This document shows positions 1 through 7,007 of a stretch of DNA of 9,855 bases, one piece after another. The position numbers were made by a program, and so were the translations under genes. The stretch lies in assembly GCA_947460565.1 (NCBI GenBank), contig CANHJJ010000051.1:1-9855 (forward strand), read 5' to 3'. A model generated the notes under the pieces. It ran no database searches and had not been told where the DNA came from. It saw nothing but the letters and a program-made list of their open reading frames with translations. The stretch's first letter is position 1, and every line of letters begins with the position of its first letter. The stretch is from Bacteroidota bacterium (GTDB taxonomy: Bacteria > Bacteroidota > Bacteroidia > UKL13-3).

Positions 1-1
1 A

Positions 2-1024
2 CAAAAGCAGCAAGAGCTTGAACTGAAAGAGAAAAAATTGGCCTTAAGTCAGCAAAATGAGCAATTGCAAAGACTTGCTTATTTAAAAGAAAAGGCCGAG
101 AGACAAGACAAACAAAAGCAATTAAGTCTCTCAGAAAAAGAAAGCCAACTGAAAGAAGTGCAGCTGCAAGTAATGGGTAAGCAAAAGGCTCTGAAAGAGT
201 CTGAGTTATACTTGTCTCAAGTTGAATTAAAATCAAAGGCATTTCAACGAAACATTTTTATTGGAGGCTTTTTATTATTTATTCTTATAGCCTTTTTCAT
301 GTATTTTGGTTTTAAGAATCAAAAAAAATTGAATGGTCAACTAGCCATGCTTAATGAAAAGGTTTCTATTAAAAATGAACAGCTAACTACTGTGAATTTA
401 CAAGTGCAAAAAGAGAAGAAGAAATCGGATGATTTGCTGCTTAACATTTTGCCAGAAGAAATAGCTGATGAATTAAAAAACAAAGGAGAGATAGAAGCTA
501 AATTGTATAACCACGTATCCGTTATTTTTACTGATTTTGTCGGATTTACTAATATAAGTGAAAATCTTTCGCCAACCGAGCTTGTGGCTGAAATACATCG
601 TAATTTTACTGCTTTTGATGCCATTATCGAAAAATACAATATTGAGAAAATTAAAACCATTGGAGACGCTTATTTAGCGGTTTGTGGTTTACCTAACGAA
701 TCGCCCGATCATGCAGAAAAAATTGTAAGAGCAGCTATTGATATTAGAGACTATGTATCGAGGAATGGGGGGCGTTTTCAGATAAGAATAGGAGTTAATA
801 GTGGTCCTGTGGTGGCAGGTATTGTGGGTGTAAAAAAGTATGCTTATGACATTTGGGGTGATACTGTAAATACCGCTGCGCGCATGGAACAAAAATCTGA
901 ACCAGGCAAAATAAACATCAGCGGTGCTACCTACGATTTGGTAAAATCAAATTTTAATTGTGTGCATCGAGGTAAAATAGCAGCCAAAAACAAAGGTGAA
1001 ATCGATATGTATTTCGTTAATTAA
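2..1024 (+). CDS. Class III adenylate cyclase, membrane-anchored (5'-partial)
   Basis: This enzyme would convert ATP to cAMP on the cytoplasmic face of the membrane. The frame is open to the left edge, so the true start lies outside the window; a TTG at 38 is only an internal codon. Numbering from that TTG, residues 1-70 are Lys/Glu/Gln-rich and probably coiled coil, 72-92 form one transmembrane helix, 93-135 are a second coiled segment, and about 155-328 are the cyclase catalytic domain. Both metal-binding Asp residues are present (D166 in FTDFVGFT, D210 in TIGDAY). Purine specificity residues are K206 and D271 (YDIWG), the adenylyl rather than guanylyl pair (Glu/Cys). The transition-state Asn and Arg (N278, R282) are kept, so a homodimer should be active. 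Bacteroidota cyclases of this layout often have N-terminal TPR repeats; those would be upstream and unseen. The family call is secure; cAMP as product is inferred from the residues. Confidence 0.93.
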   Translation, partial: QKQQELELKEKKLALSQQNEQLQRLAYLKEKAERQDKQKQLSLSEKESQLKEVQLQVMGKQKALKESELYLSQVELKSKAFQRNIFIGGFLLFILIAFFMYFGFKNQKKLNGQLAMLNEKVSIKNEQLTTVNLQVQKEKKKSDDLLLNILPEEIADELKNKGEIEAKLYNHVSVIFTDFVGFTNISENLSPTELVAEIHRNFTAFDAIIEKYNIEKIKTIGDAYLAVCGLPNESPDHAEKIVRAAIDIRDYVSRNGGRFQIRIGVNSGPVVAGIVGVKKYAYDIWGDTVNTAARMEQKSEPGKINISGATYDLVKSNFNCVHRGKIAAKNKGEIDMYFVN

Positions 1025-1072
1025 GAAATATTTAGAATGACTAATCAAATGGACAAAAAAAATGAGCCGTTT

Positions 1073-1080
1073 TAAATTTG
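1073..1080 (+). promoter_or_regulatory. Possible Bacteroidota -7 element (TAAATTTG)
   Basis: TAAATTTG fits the TAnnTTTG -7 consensus of Bacteroidota and lies 59 bases before the ATG of the HD-domain gene, in the 115-base gap after the cyclase. No good TTTG -33 element is seen at the usual distance, so this is a weak call. If real, it would let the HD/Usp pair be transcribed independently of the cyclase. Confidence 0.3.
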
Positions 1081-1139
1081 AAAAAGCTATGCTATTTATT
1101 CCCCTTATATTCATATAATTGTTTGTTGATAATTCTGTT

Positions 1140-1730
1140 ATGAAATTTAAAGAAGCCGAATCGTTTATACTTGATAAACTCAAGAATGAGTTGCCAAGTA
1201 ATTTGTATTACCACAGCTTTAGCCACGTAATGGATGTGCTGCAAGCGGCAATAACCTATGCAGAGATGGAAAATATTTCAGAATATGAAACCACTCTATT
1301 GAAAACTGCAGTTCTTTATCATGATTCTGGTTTTATTGTGCAAATCAAGGATCATGAAATGGTTGGTTGTGATATGGTTCAAGCTACACTTCCTGAATTT
1401 GAGTTTACTGATGAGGAAATTAAGAGAATTCAAGGTATGATTATGGCTACCAAAATTCCACAAACACCACATAATATTTTGGAACAAATTATTTGTGATT
1501 CAGACTTAGATTATCTTGGTAGGGAAGATTTTTGGCAAATTGGAAATAATCTCTACAAAGAGCTTGAGATGTATGGTATTTTGAATAACCAGGAAGATTG
1601 GAATAGATTGCAATTAAAATTTTTAAGTTCACACCAATATTTTACCCAAAGTGCCATTAATTTGCGCAACGAAAAAAAAACACAACATTTAAATCGAGTA
1701 ATTGAAATAGTTAATACCTATACCTCCTAA
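1140..1730 (+). CDS. HD-domain metal-dependent phosphohydrolase
   Basis: This is a 196-residue soluble protein built around a single HD domain, resembling the small 'predicted metal-dependent HD superfamily phosphohydrolase' group (COG4339-like). The metal ligands are visible: H29 in YHSFSHV, the H61-D62 doublet in LYHDSGF, and an Asp in CDSDLDYLGR (D122 or D124). H25 and H72 are further candidates. The substrate is unknown. The ATG at 1140 is preferred over the TTG at 1119 because it is a standard codon and the domain begins about 20 residues later; the TTG would add only seven residues. The stop is 4 bases before the Usp gene, so the two are probably cotranscribed. The preceding adenylyl cyclase is on the same strand, 115 bases away. 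A role in turning over a cyclic or other nucleotide is possible but is inference from position. Confidence 0.85.
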   Translation: MKFKEAESFILDKLKNELPSNLYYHSFSHVMDVLQAAITYAEMENISEYETTLLKTAVLYHDSGFIVQIKDHEMVGCDMVQATLPEFEFTDEEIKRIQGMIMATKIPQTPHNILEQIICDSDLDYLGREDFWQIGNNLYKELEMYGILNNQEDWNRLQLKFLSSHQYFTQSAINLRNEKKTQHLNRVIEIVNTYTS

Positions 1731-1734
1731 AAAC

Positions 1735-2562
1735 ATGAATCATAAAGCAGTTATATTAGTTCCAACAGATTTTACCCCTGTAGGTGACAGTGCAGTTAGA
1801 TATGCCGTAGAGTTATCAAAAATTCTAAAAAGTGAAATTCATTTGCTGCACATTGTAGCCAAAGACAAAGAAATAGTGCAGGCCAAGGCAGTTTTAGACA
1901 ATATTGTTAATAGCCTAGCTAAAGAGAATATTGTAGCACATTCGTTAGTTGAAGTAGGCAGTATTTTTGATGATATTGGAAAAGTTGCTGAACGACTAAA
2001 TGCCAAATTAATCGTTATGGGAACACATGGTGTGAAAGGCATGCAACATATCATCGGTAGTAAGGCTTTAAAAGTTATTACTAATTCTGATGTGCCTTTT
2101 GTAGTGGTGCAAAAAACACCTATGCGTGAGCATGGATTCAAGCATATTGTCCTTCCAATCGATTTTAACCAAGAGGTAAAACAAGGAATGATTTATGCCT
2201 GTGAAATGGCTAAGTATTTCAATTCAAAAATTCATATCGTTTATCCTTTAGAAAAAGATGAATTTATACTAGCAAAAATTACACGTAACATTCCGCATGC
2301 CGAAGAATATTTACAAGAACAAGGCATCGATTATGAAATAACCGGCATCGAGAAAAATGATTTTGCCAAAGACTTGATCGCATTTGCCCAACAAAATCAT
2401 GCTGATTTAATTACTTTAATAAATAACCATGAAAATATTTTCACCTATTTTGGTGGCTCGTTTGAGCAAACTGTAATTGGTAATAATGCAGAAGTACCTG
2501 TGATGGTAATTAATCATATTGCGCTTAAAACGGCCTACGGGTTTAGCATTTATTTTGGGTAG
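1735..2562 (+). CDS. Universal stress protein, tandem UspA domains
   Basis: This 275-residue cytoplasmic protein contains two Usp domains, about 1-127 and 135-261. Domain 1 has the nucleotide-binding features: D12 in VPTDFT and the glycine loop G96-T-H-G99 followed eight residues later by G108-S109. That loop is one residue shorter than the classical G-2x-G-9x-G(S/T), as I recall for many Bacteroidota Usps. Domain 2 keeps the fold pattern (HIVLPIDF near the start, PVMVIN at the end) but lacks the glycine loop, so only domain 1 is likely to bind ATP or another nucleotide. Usps of this kind act in stress adaptation, usually without a known enzymatic reaction. The ATG lies 4 bases after the HD-domain gene, with no recognisable Shine-Dalgarno, and the gene ends just before an intrinsic terminator. 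It is therefore the last gene of that unit. Confidence 0.92.
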   Translation: MNHKAVILVPTDFTPVGDSAVRYAVELSKILKSEIHLLHIVAKDKEIVQAKAVLDNIVNSLAKENIVAHSLVEVGSIFDDIGKVAERLNAKLIVMGTHGVKGMQHIIGSKALKVITNSDVPFVVVQKTPMREHGFKHIVLPIDFNQEVKQGMIYACEMAKYFNSKIHIVYPLEKDEFILAKITRNIPHAEEYLQEQGIDYEITGIEKNDFAKDLIAFAQQNHADLITLINNHENIFTYFGGSFEQTVIGNNAEVPVMVINHIALKTAYGFSIYFG

Positions 2563-2578
2563 TAACACCTTATTATTT

Positions 2579-2614
2579 AAAACCACAGCTGAAACCTGGG
2601 CTGTGGTTTTTTTT
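2579..2614 (+). terminator. Rho-independent terminator after the Usp gene
   Basis: The inverted repeat AACCACAGC (2581-2589) / GCTGTGGTT (2600-2608) encloses a 10-base loop and can be extended by two A-T pairs (2579-2580 with 2609-2610). Eight T residues follow at 2607-2614. It starts 17 bases after the Usp stop and should end the HD/Usp transcript. The T tract ends only 16 bases before the ATG of the next gene. Confidence 0.88.
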
Positions 2615-2630
2615 GTTTATTAATAAAAGC

Positions 2631-3599
2631 ATGAAAAATTATACTGAATTATATAAACTCATTTCATCTGAAATCGAAAGTACATCATACGGACAAAGTC
2701 CGACCGAATTATATGAGCCTATCTCATATATGATGGCCCTTGGGGGCAAAAGATTGCGTCCAGTATTGGTTTTAATGGCTTGTCAGTTATTTGATAACAA
2801 TGTTTCCAAAGCTATTAATGCTGCACATGCCATTGAAGTATTTCATAATTTTACTTTAGTTCATGATGATATAATGGACAATGCCCCTTTGCGTAGAGGG
2901 CAGCAAACAGTTTATACCAAATGGAACATGCCTATTGCTATTTTGAGTGGCGATTTAATGATGATAAAAGCAACCCAATTGCTTTGTGAAACAGAAACAA
3001 ATGAACTAAAAGCCTTGTTAGACATGTTTAATAAAACGGCTATTGAGGTTTGCGAAGGGCAACAAATAGACATGAATTTTGAAGCTCGAAATAATGTCAC
3101 GCATGAAGAGTATATCCAAATGATTAGCCTTAAAACATCCGTGCTTCTTGCTGCCTCTTTGCATATTGGTGCCAAAATAGGAGGTGCATCTAATGAAGAT
3201 GCTCAATACATTTACGATTTTGGCAAGAATATTGGCATTGCCTTCCAAATTCAAGATGATATTCTTGACAGTTTTGGAGAAGGAGTTAAAGTAGGAAAGA
3301 AAATTGGAGGTGATATCGCTTCGAATAAAAAGACTTTATTGCTTATTGAATTGCTATCGGCTTGTCACAAAGATGATAAAGCCCTGCTTGAGAAATTAAT
3401 TAACGATACAAACGAGGAGGTTAAAATAATTGGTGTCCTAGAATTATATAAAAAATACCAAGTAAAAGAATTTGCCGAAGCCGAAAAATCAAAATACCTA
3501 AATCTTGCTTTTCAAAGCTTGGATAAAGTAAAATCAAAGGAAGAGGCTAAAAAACTGTTAAGTGATACTGCCAATGAATTAATGACACGAATGTCTTAG
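2631..3599 (+). CDS. Polyprenyl (isoprenyl) diphosphate synthase
   Basis: This 322-residue all-alpha trans-prenyltransferase condenses isopentenyl diphosphate with allylic diphosphates in isoprenoid biosynthesis. Visible motifs are GGKRLRP (38-44, IPP binding), the first Asp-rich motif D79-D-I-M-D83 with R88-R89 after it, K168-T169, and the second Asp-rich motif D209-D-I-L-D213 followed by K223/K224 and K233/K234. The first motif has no two-residue insertion, unlike bacterial type II FPP synthases (DDxxxxD). A bulky Phe sits five residues before it (F74), which in archaeal GGPP synthases limits chain length. A C15-C20 product is therefore plausible, but homologues can be misjudged by motif alone, so no symbol is given. 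The ATG at 2631 is chosen over the TTG at 2613, which lies inside the terminator T tract. The stop is 3 bases from the convergent neighbour's stop. Confidence 0.92.
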   Translation: MKNYTELYKLISSEIESTSYGQSPTELYEPISYMMALGGKRLRPVLVLMACQLFDNNVSKAINAAHAIEVFHNFTLVHDDIMDNAPLRRGQQTVYTKWNMPIAILSGDLMMIKATQLLCETETNELKALLDMFNKTAIEVCEGQQIDMNFEARNNVTHEEYIQMISLKTSVLLAASLHIGAKIGGASNEDAQYIYDFGKNIGIAFQIQDDILDSFGEGVKVGKKIGGDIASNKKTLLLIELLSACHKDDKALLEKLINDTNEEVKIIGVLELYKKYQVKEFAEAEKSKYLNLAFQSLDKVKSKEEAKKLLSDTANELMTRMS

Positions 3600-3602
3600 T
3601 GC

Positions 3603-4151
3603 TTATTCTAATTCAAACTGAGCGGTTATTTCATTGCCCGTTTTGGTGGTTTTAATTAATGATATCTTGCTGCCAATAAAGCTTGCTTCGAAACACTTGT
3701 TCTTAAATTCCTCCCAAGCTTTTTTTATCGAAGCCTTTGACGTATTGGTACATCCAAAACAAACATGAGGATTGAAATTGTCTGAATCCATATAACCCAC
3801 TCTAATGCCTGTGTCGAAATGGTTTCTTAAGTTCCATTGCATTTTTTTGATTGGGTCCTCGTTTTCTATTTTTATGAAAACCTTCTCGTCTTTATTCATG
3901 CCAAAACCAGTTAAATCAATGTCTACAGGGAATTGGGTCGATACGAATTTTTTGATACTATCTACTAATAAGTATTCTTTGTTTTCTTCCCATTCGAAAG
4001 GCTTGATAAGTGTAATTTGAGGTAAAGAATTACTTTGACACCTATAATTTGAACTTACATAGTCTTTCAATTGAGACACCTTGCTATATACCGGATCTTC
4101 CGGTACAAAAGCAATTGCATACTTTGTGTGGTTAGTATAATTTTCGAACAT
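3603..4151 (-). CDS. 2H phosphoesterase / 2'-5' RNA ligase-like protein, degenerate active site
   Basis: The 182-residue product has the two-lobe layout of the 2H superfamily (2'-5' RNA ligases, cyclic phosphodiesterases). A first lobe begins YAIAFVPEDP and carries the first motif in LPQITLIKPFEW (residues 43-54). A second lobe has NPHVCFG (127-133). The family signature is two HxT/SxΦ motifs. Here the first His is Gln (Q45-I-T47-L) and the second motif keeps H129 but has Cys in place of Thr/Ser (C131). One of the two catalytic histidines is thus missing, so classical phosphodiesterase or ligase chemistry is doubtful. The CAA codon for Q45 is one base from a His codon. The product may bind RNA or nucleotides without catalysis, but its role is unknown. 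The gene is transcribed divergently from the LolD-like gene (166-base gap) and converges on the isoprenyl synthase gene. Fold assignment is by motif spacing only. Confidence 0.75.
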   Translation of the reverse strand: MFENYTNHTKYAIAFVPEDPVYSKVSQLKDYVSSNYRCQSNSLPQITLIKPFEWEENKEYLLVDSIKKFVSTQFPVDIDLTGFGMNKDEKVFIKIENEDPIKKMQWNLRNHFDTGIRVGYMDSDNFNPHVCFGCTNTSKASIKKAWEEFKNKCFEASFIGSKISLIKTTKTGNEITAQFELE

Positions 4152-4220
4152 AACAAGAGTTTATACTACAATAGTAATTGATTCCAAGACTGCGCACTTA
4201 ACATATCAACACGTGGGGTG

Positions 4221-4234
4221 TATACTTTTGTATA
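4221..4234 (+). promoter_or_regulatory. Possible -7 element in a short inverted repeat upstream of the LolD-like gene
   Basis: TACTTTTG (4223-4230) fits TAnnTTTG and lies within the inverted repeat TATAC-TTTT-GTATA (4221-4234). It would give a leader of about 80 bases to the ATG at 4318. No convincing -33 TTTG is seen, and AT-rich palindromes arise easily by chance, so this is a weak call. Confidence 0.3.
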
Positions 4235-4317
4235 ATCAAGGCTAAGCGGTTTATAGAATGGGCCAAATAAATTTATTTTTTTGAATACTATATCTATACT
4301 AATATTACCCCTGAATT

Positions 4318-4977
4318 ATGACCATGATTGAGCTGAAAAATATCAAAAAATCATACGGAGATGTACCCGTCTTAAAAGATATTTCATTTAGTATTAACAA
4401 AGCCGAGATTGTATCGATTGTTGGTGCAAGTGGGGCTGGTAAAACTACTTTGCTTCAAATTATGGGGACATTAGATAATCCTGATGCAGGCCACTTAATA
4501 ATAAATAATACAGATATTACAAAATTAAGTTCAAACAAACTTTCTTCTTTTCGCAATAAAAACATTGGCTTTGTTTTTCAGTTTCATCAACTATTGCCAG
4601 AGTTTTCTGCCATCGAAAATGTTTGTATGCCAGCCTGGATTGCAGGACAAAGTAATAGAGATGCCGAAAAAAGAGCTAAAGAATTGTTAGGCTTTCTTGG
4701 ACTTTCAGAAAGGGTTAAGCACAAGCCTTCTGAACTGAGTGGTGGAGAGCAACAGCGTGTAGCAGTCGCAAGGGCATTGATAAATAATCCGGCCTTAGTT
4801 TTAGCGGATGAACCTTCTGGTAACCTTGATTCATCTTCTGCGGAAGCCCTTCATCATTTGTTTTTTGATTTACGCAAAAACTTCGATCAGACTTTTATCA
4901 TCGTTACGCATAATGATGTTTTAGCAGATAGAAGCGATAGGAAATTGACCATTAAAGATGGGATGATTATTCAGTAG
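4318..4977 (+). CDS. lolD: LolD-like ABC transporter ATP-binding protein
   Basis: This 219-residue cytoplasmic ATPase has all ABC motifs: Walker A GASGAGKTT (36-44), Q-loop glutamine Q88 in GFVFQFHQLLPEF, signature LSGGEQQ (140-146), Walker B with D164-E165 followed by PSGNLD, and the switch His H198 (VTHND). The 'FQFHQLLPEFSAIENV' stretch and the short length with no extra domain place it in the LolD/MacB/FtsE branch. LolD powers LolCE, which releases lipoproteins from the inner membrane for delivery to the outer membrane. No FtsX/LolC-like permease is encoded in this window, so the partner must be elsewhere, as is common in Bacteroidota. ATG 4318 and ATG 4324 (Met3) are both possible starts. 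The following gene is on the same strand after 112 bases. The LolD name is by family resemblance; another MacB-type exporter is possible. Confidence 0.88.
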   Translation: MTMIELKNIKKSYGDVPVLKDISFSINKAEIVSIVGASGAGKTTLLQIMGTLDNPDAGHLIINNTDITKLSSNKLSSFRNKNIGFVFQFHQLLPEFSAIENVCMPAWIAGQSNRDAEKRAKELLGFLGLSERVKHKPSELSGGEQQRVAVARALINNPALVLADEPSGNLDSSSAEALHHLFFDLRKNFDQTFIIVTHNDVLADRSDRKLTIKDGMIIQ

Positions 4978-5089
4978 GCTTAATGTGCCCTACTATTCAA
5001 TTGAACCTAATTTCAATCAATAAAAATTATGAGCATCGTCATGTGTTAATGTATTTTGGGGCAAGAAATTGCGCCCTTACTTATTACAA

Positions 5090-6052
5090 ATGACGAATGA
5101 AAAATTTGAGGGCCATAGCTTCCACATTCCAGTGATGGGCATTGGCTTTACTATTGACTCTCCCATAAAGCTAGCGGCCTATGGCATTGCCTCTACCATT
5201 TCATTGGTGGATGATGTATTGATGGAAAAAATGCGTGCTTTTTACGCTGAAAAGTTCGCCATTCCATATGAATCAATTACAAATAAAGTGGAAGATTCTA
5301 GAGCAAAACGCATAACAGCTTATTTGAATATGGTTGACCATATTGTGAGAGATAAGTTTGAGCAATTGAAGCAATCTATCTGCGAAACAGGTGAAGAGTT
5401 CGAAAAATACATGAGCATGTTGCCTGATTATGCTGATATAAAAATGCAATTCAATGCTTTTGTTGATAGCAGTAAAACCATTGATGACATCAGACAGTGG
5501 GCCAATCAGCATCTGCAAATGGGTGGAATTGATGTAAACATCATGACCAAATTGGATAAGGAAAATACTTTCAATAGTGAGAAATTGCCTACGATGTATA
5601 ACGATGCTCATGCTGCTTTGCGAGGTTTTGCCAATAGTAATTTACATTCATCTATTGTGCTTTCAGCAGGTATGAACCCGAGGTTGTATAGCTATTTCGA
5701 ACAATTAGACTGTTTCTTTCCAGATGAAAATGGTAAGTTAGATAAAAAAGTAATTTTAAAAATAAGTGATTATCGCTCTGCAATCATTCAAGGTAAGTTC
5801 TTAGCCAAAAAAGGTATTTGGATTTCTGAGTATAGGCTTGAATCTGGATTGAATTGTGGTGGTCATGCATTTGGCAATGAAGCCTCGCTTATGGGACCCA
5901 TCCTACAAGAATTCTTAGAGAAAAAACAAGAACTCATACATGATATATATTCCATTTTCATTGCTGCCTTAAAAGAAAAAGCTAAACCTATTCCTAGCAA
6001 TCCATTGCCTGTTAAATTTACTGCACAAGGCGGTGTTGGAACTGCCGAATAA
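5090..6052 (+). CDS. N-terminal fragment of the split TIM-barrel-like protein
   Basis: As written, translation from ATG 5090 gives 320 residues ending GTAE. ATG is preferred to the TTG at 5069 because the recognisable homology (FEGHSFHIPVMG) starts at residue 6, and because an in-frame TGA lies upstream at 5030-5032. Residues 12-40 look like a first barrel strand and helix. 50-180 are helical and charged with no recognised motif. 186-196 (HSSIVLSAGMN) and 220-250 carry further strands. 255-261 is the NCGGHAF loop. It has no signal peptide or membrane segment. Without the second half, the predicted barrel lacks its last strand and the loop region, so the fragment is probably not functional alone. 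Confidence 0.75.
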   Translation: MTNEKFEGHSFHIPVMGIGFTIDSPIKLAAYGIASTISLVDDVLMEKMRAFYAEKFAIPYESITNKVEDSRAKRITAYLNMVDHIVRDKFEQLKQSICETGEEFEKYMSMLPDYADIKMQFNAFVDSSKTIDDIRQWANQHLQMGGIDVNIMTKLDKENTFNSEKLPTMYNDAHAALRGFANSNLHSSIVLSAGMNPRLYSYFEQLDCFFPDENGKLDKKVILKISDYRSAIIQGKFLAKKGIWISEYRLESGLNCGGHAFGNEASLMGPILQEFLEKKQELIHDIYSIFIAALKEKAKPIPSNPLPVKFTAQGGVGTAE

Positions 6053-6865
6053 CATCAATTATTGATTGATAAATATGAGCTGGATTCTATTGGTTGGGGC
6101 ACCCCATTTTTGTTAGTACCTGAAGCTACAACTGTCGATGATGATACCATGGATTTATTATGTAAAGCAAAAGAAAAAGACCTTTACCTTAGTAATATTT
6201 CTCCTTTGGGTGTTCCATTTAATTCATTGCGAAGAAATACAAAAGATATTGAAAGATTAGAATGGATTGAAAAAGGTCGTCCCGGCAGTTCTTGCCCTCG
6301 CGAGTTTGCTAAATTAAATAATGAATTTACTGAAGAGGTAATTTGTACGGCCTCTCGTCAATACCAAAATTTAAAGTTGAAATCATTAAATTCACAAGGC
6401 ATGGATGCTGCGCTGCTTGAGACTGAAACTGATTTGATAATACAGAAAACTTGTTTGTGTGTGGGATTAGGAACTTCAGCCTTGCTTGTGAATGGTCTTG
6501 ATACAAGGTTAGAAGGTAATGGTGTTTCGGTATGCCCTGGACCCAATATGGCTTATTATTCAAAGGTCGTTTCCCTTGAAACTATGTGTAAGCATATTTA
6601 TGGAAAATTGAATTTGGTTGATAATTCTAAGAGACCTCACATGTTTATAAAAGAATTAGAATTGAATTTGAGTTTTTACCAAAAAACAATTAAGGAATAT
6701 TTGGCCAAACCAAGTGATTTAGTAAAAAAGCAAATTCAAAACATGGGTAAAAATATTGAGAATGGAATCCAATATTACCGAGAATTGTTTGCTGAGCAAA
6801 GCGACATAATCCTAAAGCAATTGGATGATAAGTGGGCCGAATTTATTACTATTAAATCCATGTAA
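6053..6865 (+). pseudogene. C-terminal fragment of the split TIM-barrel-like protein
   Basis: This frame continues directly from the stop at 6050-6052 for 270 codons. The only early starts are a TTG at 6062 and an ATG at 6149. Neither has a visible ribosome-binding site, and the ATG would remove the conserved GWGTPFLLVPEA stretch, so a natural start here is unlikely. In joined numbering the fragment has several cysteines in conserved-looking settings: C402 (SSCPRE), C419 (VICTAS), C455 and C457 (TCLCVGLGTSA), and C482 (SVCPGPN). These might bind a metal or Fe-S cluster, which is inference. The last 75 residues are helical and charged. The reading frame shows no further stop or frameshift, so any inactivation is recent. 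Confidence 0.7.
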
Positions 6866-7007
6866 ATACATCATAAAAGGATTGGGACTTAAGCATGATC
6901 TATTACTCCTTTAGCTAACAGAGAAGATGGGGTGTTACTTAATTGTCCTAAAAAAAAACTAAAGTTTAACGGATAATCCTTTCTACAATTTTCAAAATAT
7001 TATAGTG

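Larger units (their letters stand above)
5090..6865 (+). pseudogene. Conserved ~590-residue TIM-barrel-like protein gene interrupted by an in-frame TAA
   Basis: The reading frame runs from ATG 5090 to TAA 6865 with one internal stop, TAA at 6050-6052 (codon 321). The coding sequence continues in the same frame on both sides: ...GGVGTAE, stop, HQLLIDKYELDSIGWGTPF... . From memory, related Bacteroidota proteins read GTAEEH across this point, so a single G-to-T change (GAA to TAA) would explain the break. Joined, the product resembles FMN-binding TIM barrels of the nitronate monooxygenase/PfaD/IMPDH type: an N-terminal IPVMGIGFTIDSP strand-loop, an NCGGHAF loop (residues 255-261), then an AQGGVGTAE phosphate-loop pattern and GWGTPFLLVPEA. 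The barrel assignment is inference; function and substrate are unknown. It could be a recent pseudogene, an assembly error or a readthrough gene. Other genes here end at TAA, so a recoded TAA is unlikely. Confidence 0.8.

Noticed and set aside
1839..2141. Minus-strand open frame inside the Usp gene
   Set aside because: It is antisense to the conserved nucleotide-binding domain with no independent support; a shadow frame.
4169..4176. TACTATTG on the minus strand as a promoter for the 2H-like gene
   Set aside because: It is one mismatch from TAnnTTTG with no -33 element, too weak in AT-rich sequence.
4996..5005. Palindrome TTCAATTGAA after the LolD-like gene
   Set aside because: It is short, AT-rich and has no T tract, so it is not a convincing terminator or operator.
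5029..5049. Six-codon frame MSIVMC upstream of the split gene
   Set aside because: Too short, has no ribosome-binding site or regulatory context, and could easily arise by chance.
6050..6052. Recoded stop, such as selenocysteine or a code with TAA as an amino acid
   Set aside because: Selenocysteine uses TGA, and TAA ends several intact genes in the window.
6866..7007. Inverted repeats AAAGGATT/AATCCTTT and GGACTTAA/TTAAGTCC between the split gene and the HD gene
   Set aside because: The arms are far apart and not nested, so they cannot form one compact hairpin terminator; likely chance.
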